Assembly: GCF_000516985.1 (NCBI RefSeq)
Contig: NW_006917099.1
Location: forward strand, 62,001-126,000
From: Pestalotiopsis fici W106-1
Lineage: Eukaryota > Ascomycota > Sordariomycetes > Amphisphaeriales > Sporocadaceae
DNA: 64,000 nucleotides
Direction: 5' to 3'
Positions 55,983 to 64,000 of this stretch are shown piece by piece. A program made the position numbers and the translations under genes. The stretch's first letter is position 1; every line of letters begins with the position of its first letter. Below the pieces are notes generated by a model. That model had not been told where the DNA came from, did not search any database, and was given only the letters and a program-made list of their open reading frames with translations.

Positions 55983-56997
55983 TGGATTATTTTCTACTTG
56001 TATTGTGGTCAAGTCACATTATATTCTAGCTTCTTAGAGGGCTCGCTTGCGCGAGATGAACACGTCAAAAAAAAAAAAATTAATACATGTGCCGCCAAAC
56101 AATTAAAATTCGAGTCGTTGTGCATATAAAATGGACTATATAACTGATGTGCGCTACCTATGATAATGAAGCTCCGAGTGGAGTTGGTGCATTGGCCAAT
56201 AAATGAAGCCTGGTGTGTTACATTTGCAGTGAGGCTCCTTACGGCTGTAATAAGGCTTCAGCCACCTCCACGTACCAAGGTATCCTCGGAGGGGACAGCA
56301 GCGGCAGACACTTTCCAATAGTACCGCGTCGCTTGGGGTGTGTCAAAGACCCCGAAAATGCCAAGATAATTGTGTGATCCTTTACCTCGGTGGGATTCTG
56401 ACGGCGAAATGGATGACTTGTGCTGACAATACTACAACAATCATGTTAGCTTATGTCTGATTACAGGCATTGTGGTCATGGTAGAGGGATTTGTACATGT
56501 ACAGTATGGCTGATCTAGGTATAGTACATGCCTGCGGATGCATGTCCCATGCGTTAGAGCGGCACCCTAAGCCAGCTTGGGTACATCCCTGGTATAATGT
56601 AGTAGTGGTTCACCCATGGAGCAATAACGCGGGTAGATCCGGCGGGTTCCTCTTTGTGGGCCCATTCATAGTTGCCTATCTCTCGGAAGATCTTACTATT
56701 TGAGTTCAATTGCCGATGCACCAGAAGCTGCAAACTCATATTACCAGCATAGAACGTCGGCTTTGCTAATCGTCGATCATTTTCCCACTGAGGGAAAGGG
56801 ACGACCAACATTCAGTCTGGCATCAGCTTATGGTCCACCCCCCTCCCACCGGCAGGATTCAGAATGTGCCACTCGATTGATTCGGCCATGTCCTCGTCTC
56901 TCTTCTCTCTCTCCTTGTCGTTCAGTTTCAGCTGTGAGGCCATTACGCAAAGGACACCCTGCCTACAACTATCTTTGATTAGCGGCAAGGCTCGACC
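55983..56997. other. Intergenic, 1 kb
   Basis: 3' flank of the hydrolase and promoter of the MFS gene. Poly-A of 13 near 56066. No gene supported. Confidence 0.4.
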
Positions 56998-58898
56998 ATG
57001 ACCCCTAGTCAAACTCAATTGCATCCTTTGCCTATACCTTCTGAGGGTATTCCAACAACCGAAGTTGAGGTGAAGAGAAATCAAGACGCTACAGCACTGT
57101 CAGAAGCCGAGAAATTGTCTGGCGACGATGAGAACTCGTCCCAGTTTCTCTCAGGATGGCGTCTTCATGTCCTGTCGATAGGGTATGCCTTTTGTCCATC
57201 TCCCCCGGGCAAACATCTTGATAATAATGGCAACAAGGATCTTCCTGGGAACCTTTATCGTCAACCTTGAGATATCAATTGTCAGCACATCTCTGGTTTC
57301 CATCACCGAGGACCTTCACGGTTTCGACCAAAGCAGCTGGGTTATTACGGCCTATCTTTTAACTTACACAAGCTTCATGATTGTCATTGCCAAATTGAGT
57401 GATGTGTATGGCCGAAAGACGACGATGCTCTTGTCCATGTTTACTTTCGCAGCTTTCTCTGGAGGCTGTGCGGCTGCTCGGACAATGACGCAGCTGTAAG
57501 TGTCCGTGTCTTATTGTAGATTTGAGTCATTTCTTTAACGTCATCTCGTAGTATCGTCTGTCGTGCGTTTCAAGGTATTGGTGGAAGTGGCGTCTACTCA
57601 ATCGTGATGATTATCATCTTTGAAATGGTCCCTCCATCGAAATATTCATGGTACTACAGTGCTTTGACGATACTATACGGCTTCAGCATGACTATGGGAC
57701 CAATCATCGGTGGCATCATCAACGACCGTTCTTTGTGGATCTGGATCTTCCTGCTCAAGTAAGTTCAAATTCCCAAGGGGTTCATATTTACCCTTGGCTG
57801 ATCGTTTAATCAATCACTTACCAGCGTACCTGCTGGAGTCGTTTGTATTCTTCTTGTGGCGTTCTCTATGCCCAGAGACTTTCCAAATCATAAGTTGTCC
57901 AATCAATATGGGTCGCCGGTCTCTCGTATTGATTTCCTCGGAGCCCTTCTTCTTCTTGCGGCAATGACTATGCACCTTACCGGCTTCGAGGAAGCCGCAG
58001 GTCTGAAACCGTGGAAATCGATTCCTGTACTGCTCCCGTTATGTCTGTCAGGGGTTTTATGGATCGGGACAGTTATCTCGCAGTACTATGTCACAGTATC
58101 CGCGAAATCACGTGAACCCGTTTTCCCATGGCGTTTCTTCCAGAACCGGGTCGTCATGGGCTTGATTGTCAATGCCTTTCTCAGCGGAGCGGTATCCACA
58201 ACCAGCATGATCCAGATTCCCATCTACTCACAGGCTGCCTTGGGTATGAGCGCGCTCAGCGCCGGAGTCCATTTGATTCCCTTCACACTTTCTATGGAGT
58301 TTGGCGCCATGCTGGTGGCCATGGCCATCGCGAAACGCAGAGTTGCTCCAATTTATCTTGGCCTGTTGGCAGCCGCCATGCAGCTAATCAGCGTTGCTCT
58401 CTTGTCCGCGCCGTCCAATACAAATCCAGGAAACCGCGCCATGTATGGTATTGAAGTAGTCCTGGGTTTGGGGGTGGGGGCTGCCATTGCCGTGACAACT
58501 CTGATGATGCCTTACGCAACAGAAAAGCGAGATCTCTGTAGGTCGTCCAACCCTTTTTGCAATCCATTCTAGTCTACTGAAACCTTGGAGCTGTCGGAAC
58601 TGCTTCAATCATCCAGTTTCGGTTCATGGGCGGCGCCACTGCGTTGGCAATAGTAACGGCTGTCGCCAATAAATGGCTCCGTGATGCTTTGCTTGGCGTG
58701 CTGAGCGATGAGGACACCGTACTCATCCTACAGCGTCCAGACGAAATAACCTCACTGCCTGATGGCTCTATTGCGTCGGTGCGGGCCATGTTTGGGGACA
58801 GTTTCAATATTCAAATGCGAATATTGATTGGGTTTGCCGCGGCCCAAATTCCAGTCACTTTCCTTACATGGAAGAAAGACCAAATTAGGGTGGACTGA
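56998..58898 (+). CDS. Major facilitator superfamily transporter, 14-helix drug-efflux type
   Basis: Five exons (56998-57182, 57238-57495, 57552-57758, 57825-58537, 58591-58898) give 556 residues. Landmarks: NLEISIVSTSLVSITEDLHGFDQSSWVITAYLLTY (first helices), KLSDVYGRK loop, CRAFQGIGGSGVYS (motif C-type GGSG), GPIIGGIINDRSLWIWIFLLNVPAG, MGLIVNAFLSG, PIYSQAALGMSALSAG and a last block RFMGGATALAIVTAVANKWL. This is the DHA2-like group that exports toxic compounds or metabolites. The last intron (CTGT|GTAGGT…CTTGGAG) was chosen to restore RDLSVGTASIIQFR, and its acceptor GGAG is less typical. No lesion seen. Confidence 0.85.
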
Positions 58899-60509
58899 CC
58901 ATTGGCGTGACTTCCAAGGTGGTTACTGTTCATTCCAAGCCGATGGGCCTATTTTTCTGTGCCCTTGATCCTACAGCAATTATAATATTTTATAATTTTT
59001 AGATTGGGAAATTATATTGCTTCAGTCTTGGTCTTGAAGCAAAAGATGTGGTACGCGATGTACCGCCAGACCATATCTGCAAAAGTGGGAGCTACACACC
59101 GAGCTCAGGCTATTGGAGAGATATATACACGCGTTTCCGCATCATGAGTTGTATGCGCTGTCTATGTGATAATGCGATGACATTAGATCATCCATGCATT
59201 TTGCCCACAATAGTTTGACAGCAATAGTGACTCTGCATTCGAGATTCACAAGTATTGGTAACATTTTATAGGAATAAGAATTCAGACAGGCGAACTATAA
59301 AACATCACTAATCAGCATTGACCTTGACGAACTTTCCAAACTTGTCTCCATTCCACATGCGTAGCATGGCTTCAGGAGCATTGTAAGAATCACTGGAACG
59401 ATAGAGTGATGGGCACCGGTACATTGAGAGAACAACTGAAGCCTGCCGTTGGAACCACCTGTACGGCAATCCAACGGTCCTTATATACGAGTGTGTACGG
59501 CCCCACGTGGAACCCCCACGCAGTCCTGCAGCGCTCTGATAAATAGTCGATGTTTTGAGAATATTGAAAATATGAAACTTTTCATTCGATCCGATACAAC
59601 GTGGTGTGAATGGACAAATAAAAAGGTTTGAAAAGTGTCTGACTTATTTTTATCGACGCATTAAAAACGGTGCCAAGTAGTATTAACTATACCTAGATCA
59701 GATAACTCACGTAAGGTATATCAATGTCAGAACAAATGCTACCTGCGTCAGTGTGATAATATATTTAATCAATGTCAAAAACTGCCGTTCTACCTAGGTA
59801 TCATTAACCTTGGCCGACATATAATACTCTCAACTCTCATGAGATCTGCTCAATGATAATCTATCTGTCACCGTGTGCCCTCACTTAACATATTCCGGTT
59901 CCCGAGCAATTGAACGTCGTATAAACTGTAGCACTGCGGAGAACACCAAATAAGACAGTGCAAATCGTCTCAGAATATGTGGGTAGGTATGTATAGAAGC
60001 GACTTCGTTGCTCAATTCTACCCCGGATGAAACACCCATATAGGTTAGGTGATTTTGGTATATTTGCATGGATAGTAGCGGCACCTGCCGCACCAACGAC
60101 CAACAAAATGCTAACATCAAGTTGGTCACATTTCACTTCGCGTGGGCCCTTACTTAATGCACGTTAGTAGCGGCAACGCCTGCAAGAATGTCACGCTATA
60201 GGCCAACTTCAAACATGCATAAGATGATCTAGGAGCCCAAGTTATCTGCCGGACTACCGTTAGTCCTTATTCCATCCAGATTTCCACACTCGCGCGTCCT
60301 CCTGAATGAATGCAAATAGTATGTAGGTACCCATTGCTTGAAGCAAACATCTTCAACTCTGTAGGTACTTAAAGGCATACAGTCCCCAGCGCCGGATGAC
60401 TTGAAAACTATATACTATCGTTTGCACATCATCTAAAGGCAATATATCCCTTCAGCTACCTCCAATTGTTTCCAGCTGTCCAACATACAAAGTCCCCCAC
60501 CCAATCACA
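58899..60509. other. Intergenic, 1.6 kb
   Basis: No frame with recognisable motifs. TACCTAGGTA-type motifs near 59795 and 60325, and a TATATACTAT box near 60410 about 100 nt before the EthD ATG. Confidence 0.4.
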
Positions 60510-60917
60510 ATGACTTATAGCATTCTGATATTTGCTTTTCGCAAACCTGGCACCACGCCGGAGCAGTTCCGAACGCACTACGAAGGCTCTCATGTTCCCC
60601 TTGTCAAGGAAATTGCGGGTGAACACTTTCCACTTTCCCACACCCGTCGCTACATACACCGCACGGCTGGCAAGGCCCAGGGTACGGAGCGCAATGCCGA
60701 CTCCCCTGCCACTGTCCTTATTGGCAGCCAAGCCGAATTTGACTACGACGCATTTGCAGAGCTGATATTTGCCGATGCCACTGCATTCCAGACGTTCTTT
60801 GGCATTTGTCAGCAGCCTGAGAACCAGGCGCGCATCCAGGCGGATGAGGCAAAGTTCCTCGACAGCTCCAAGATGACTGTTGTCGTTGTTGGGGAAACGA
60901 CCGTTACGACCAAATAG
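60510..60917 (+). CDS. EthD-domain protein (dimeric alpha-beta barrel)
   Basis: Single exon, 135 residues, typical for the family. ILIFAFRKPGTTPEQFRTHYEGSHVPLVKEI carries the EthD start with the conserved His in SHVPLVKE, then HTRRYIHRT, FAELIFADATAFQTFF and a late EAKFLD-SSK. EthD folds include hydratases and polyketide dehydratases in fungal secondary metabolism as well as ether-degradation proteins. Context here is a minus-strand urea-carboxylase-type gene 447 bp downstream, with no obvious pathway link. The ATG at 60510 has A-rich context (CACAATGAC). No introns needed. Confidence 0.85.
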   Translation: MTYSILIFAFRKPGTTPEQFRTHYEGSHVPLVKEIAGEHFPLSHTRRYIHRTAGKAQGTERNADSPATVLIGSQAEFDYDAFAELIFADATAFQTFFGICQQPENQARIQADEAKFLDSSKMTVVVVGETTVTTK

Positions 60918-61364
60918 GTCAGGATGTGATAGGAGGTGCAGTATGACTGCATTTGCTACCGGCGACATATGACATGGTGGCGAAGGAGGAAGACAGTGGC
61001 CCAAGAGCTACTGCTATGTCCGAACTTTCTACTAATGGTCGTTTATCGTGATGGACAATTCAAGAGAAGTGCTCCAAGGCAGTATAAGGATCTCTGAGTA
61101 GCGGTCCGTTGGCAGTTGGGGCGCATTGCCGAGCCGCCAGGGTCTGACTAGGCATGATTTGAAGTTCGATTGAAGTAGATTCCATGATGAGCAACATGCT
61201 CACAGGCCTTTGCAACAATATCATTTTAAACCACAACTTTGAACAATATCCATAGCTACGATGCTGGATCATAAGTCTTGCGAAACAGCTTGATGGCCTA
61301 AAATTAGGGCTTCATAGCAAACTTTATGACAGACTGTATACTTGCGTATATACCGCAAAGGGCA
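60918..61364. other. Intergenic between convergent genes
   Basis: 447 bp containing two 3' ends. No gene supported. Confidence 0.4.
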
Positions 61365-64000
61365 TTATGCGGCAACAATCAGACTTTGTCCGCATGCCAC
61401 TGTTGCCCTAGGAGCAACGACCGCCCTGACCTTGGTTCCCACAGCATTGTCGGGGACTTTGATCGCAATCTCGATTTTCATGGCTTCAAGGATACAAACC
61501 ACCTGGTCCTTGACAAGTACATCTCCTATCTGGACCTCTGTTTTCCACACAGTAGCATTGAGAGGCGAAGTGATTTTTGTCGCTCCTGGTATATTCTCAA
61601 GTTCAGCTTCGGGCTGCAGCGGGCCTTTTGTTGCAACCTCGGCGTCCCAATCCGAATACAGCTTCTGCTCAATGACCAACTGCTCTTCTATCCCCTGGCG
61701 TTGACCCTCTTTGAAGGCCAGATATTCGGCACTGTTCTTGGCTGCCTCGAACTGCTTCGTGATTTTCTTAACATCAAACACGCCGAACGACTGCTGCAAC
61801 TGATAAAAGCCCGCGCGGTACTCGGCTTCAATGCGGTCGTACTCTTCAATGGAGACTTCATAGAAACTGACGACATCAAAAGTCTCCCAGAGCCATGGTT
61901 TTGCTGCATTGAATCCAGACTTGGTACCATATGTATCCCAGGTCTCCAGGGTGCGAGCCAGGAGCATGTAGCCGCCAGGCTGCTCAACTGGATAGAGAGA
62001 GAACAGTGATCCGCCCAGCCCAATGGTGCCGCCAGGTGTCGACACTCTGGTCGGGTTGAACTTTTGCGCAGTGAGCTGGCTCATTGGGTTCAGCGGCAAA
62101 ATGTTGGGACAGGCGAGAAGAAACCCCACGGAAACGACTAGAAACTCGGAATCTAGCAGCTTGTCGAAAACCTCTCTCCGGCTCTTGAGACCGTTGCACT
62201 TGCGCAAATATTCCACATTGTCGGGGAGATAAGCAGCAGTCGGACGCGTTGTTGCCATATGCCTCTCCAGGGACTGCTGGATCATGGGATGGTCCAGGAC
62301 AGCTGGGAGTCGAATCTTACGGACGCAGGTTTGGAACGCTTCCAAGGCCCCGATGGAGTTCTCCGTCATATGTATCCGGTCTACTAGGTCCATCTGGCTG
62401 ATAATATGAGGATTGAAGTGCACAGTCAGGCCTGCGATGAGTCAGTCTTGAAAGATATACGAAATCCTCGGGTGGTGGTGTTGTTGAGAGAGACTCCTTA
62501 GCAATACAATCAATAGAAAAAAAGATTACTCGCCTAGAATTGACGGATTCAGGACAACTTCCGGGATCCCAAGAGCAGTGAGCTTTTCACAGAGCATTCG
62601 TATGCGACAAGTGATGGCAATATCTACTTCTCGTTTTCCACAATCCAGTATGACAGCCTGGTCTCCAGCCTAGAAAGAAGAAAGGTAAGTATGTCGGAAA
62701 AGACTGTGTTGGAAAATGACGGATATACTTGTCGGTATACTACCTGCGGACGAGACTTGCCGTCTCCTTTGACGGTCTTCAGAATTGCCCCCGACTCCCC
62801 AGGTGGGAGGTCGAGATCCAGCCTCGGTTCGTAGCTGGATTGACCGTCGACAAGTCTCTTCACATCCAAGATAAACCCTTCGACCCGAAGAGTGAGATCC
62901 ACAGCACTCTTGTACGTTGTTGGTTTGAACCGTACTTTGTCCCCTGGCCGAAGCTGGCCCAGTCGCCAAAGATCAGACGAAATGACGGTAGTCGAACAAA
63001 TCAAGCCGCCGAGGTTGGGACTATCTTTCGAGAAGACTATGGGAGAGTCTCCGCCCCAGTTCATGCCGCCGACAGGATACCCATAATCAAAGCAGTTGGA
63101 TGGGTGAGCTCCCCCGGCACCTCCATCTTTGCGGCTCCATTCCGGTTTCTGTCCTACCAGGCGAACTCCAGTCCGGTTCGAGTTGTGTCCGACTTCCCAC
63201 AGCGTCGTGTATAGCATGTTTCGGTCGGCCGAGGTCATGAAAGTGTCGTCATCGTGGGGCCCGTGAAGACAGTAGACTTCAGATATGTTGAAGTTTGGGA
63301 TACAAGCCTCTGGTAGAGTGTAGTCAGAGGCTACGGACGCTCAATGTTCTGTTTCCGGTGACAGAGTGAAGTGATCCCCTGTTTGTAGTTGCCTTCCCTG
63401 CATTCCACCAAGGCTCAGATTAGGGGTTGTCGACTTAGACCCGAGGTATGCGGCCACATTGGGGAACCCGCCTTTGATGGCAAGGTAACTACGGCAACCA
63501 CCGTTTTCCATGGACCCGACCTGAAGTGTTTCTCCAGCTTTGACGACAATCCTTGACCACATTGGTGAATCTTTTCCAGCCACCTCCACATTCACGGGAG
63601 CGCCGCATACAGAAATGACCGCCGGGCTGAAGAAGAAAAGTTCTGGTCCAGATAGTGTCATCTCTAGACATTCTGTTCCTGGTGAGTTTCCAACCAGGAT
63701 ATTTGCGACCCTAGAACTGATATTGTCCATGGGCCCACTGCTGGGTATGCCGTGTCCGAGATTGACACGACCGGGAAAATCCTGTACCGTTGTGAAAGAT
63801 CCGGGCTTGATAACATCAAATCCACAGGGGGCGTAGGCGAAAGTTTCGCGAGTATAGTTTGTCAAAGTCTCTCCCTTCTGAAACCCATCCGAAGCAATTA
63901 TTGCCTGGAGATACTGTAGATTGGTCGTGGGGCCCTGAAGGACACAATCCACCAGAACGTTGAGCATCTTTTGCATGGATGTCTCGCGATCTTGACTGTG
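61365..64000 (-). pseudogene. Urea-carboxylase-type biotin enzyme, C-terminal part, with an in-frame TGA
   Basis: The gene enters from beyond the right edge. Visible exons: up to 64000-62729, 62669-62534, 62431-61365. In order: end of a biotin carboxylase (MQKMLNVLVDC, NLQYLQAIIASDGFQKGETLTNY), a KipA/AHS2 domain (PGSFTTVQDFPGRVNLGHG, SGPMDN), a KipI/AHS1 domain (VRLVGQKPEW, GGAGGAHPSNCFDYGYPVGGMNWGGD) and a C-terminal biotinyl domain with the EAMKIE lysine. This is the urea carboxylase/amidolyase plan; the N-terminal amidase, if any, lies outside. The intron between 62534 and 62431 needs a GC donor (GCGAGT). A TGA at 63343-63341 sits in frame just before SVASDYTLPEACIP; no splice removes it. 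Family is certain, function doubtful. Confidence 0.78.

Noticed and set aside
1..64000. CRISPR arrays, insertion sequences, phage or viral genes
   Set aside because: No regularly spaced direct repeats, no transposase or integrase frames, no viral structural or replicative domains seen.
61365..64000. Calling the carboxylase gene DUR1,2 by name
   Set aside because: Only the C-terminal domains are in view and the amidase part cannot be checked, so no symbol is given.

Overview
The window reads as an accessory region of a filamentous ascomycete (Pezizomycotina) chromosome. The evidence is dense short spliceosomal introns of about 45-140 nt with GT-AG ends, intergenic stretches of 0.2-3.5 kb, and fungus-restricted families: HET, HeLo, UstYa/DUF3328, PTH11-type receptor, Ecm33-like wall protein. 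A 100-N assembly gap lies at 50706-50805. Species cannot be named from the sequence. Exon models were built by hand from splice signals, phase and family alignment remembered in outline; they have not been tested against transcripts.

Layout. 0-11 kb: two paralogous secreted, probably GPI-anchored proteins on the minus strand, with a small cysteine-rich secreted protein and a GFA-type zinc enzyme between them, then an Ecm33-like surface protein with a transmembrane helix and cytosolic tail. 11-20 kb: a HET-domain protein, a DUF7730-like protein and a large uncharacterised membrane protein. 21-28.6 kb: a divergent pair, an 8-exon kinase-Sel1-ankyrin protein (about 1475 aa) facing a HeLo-domain/pseudokinase protein (610 aa). 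This pair is the best candidate for an undescribed system, because HeLo plus kinase-like fold resembles cell-death executors and the partner looks like a sensor/kinase.

30-44 kb: a run of genes that fits organic-acid (tricarboxylate) metabolism: SnoaL-like and PrpF-like fragments, a Yhm2-type mitochondrial citrate carrier, a mitochondrial aconitase paralog, an MCT-type exporter, a UstYa-like oxidase and a GMC oxidoreductase. Carrier and aconitase look intact. The other five are each damaged (missing N-termini, a 7-bp duplication frameshift, in-frame stops), so this looks like a decaying metabolic cluster. A degenerate repeat family lies at 40.5-41.4 kb.

44-64 kb: a 3.5-kb gene-poor stretch, an SGNH/GDSL esterase, a PTH11-type receptor, the assembly gap, a 10-exon amino-acid/GABA-type permease, a second GFA protein, an alpha/beta hydrolase, a 14-TM-type MFS drug transporter, an EthD-domain protein, and the C-terminal part of a urea-carboxylase-type biotin enzyme that runs off the right edge and carries an in-frame TGA.
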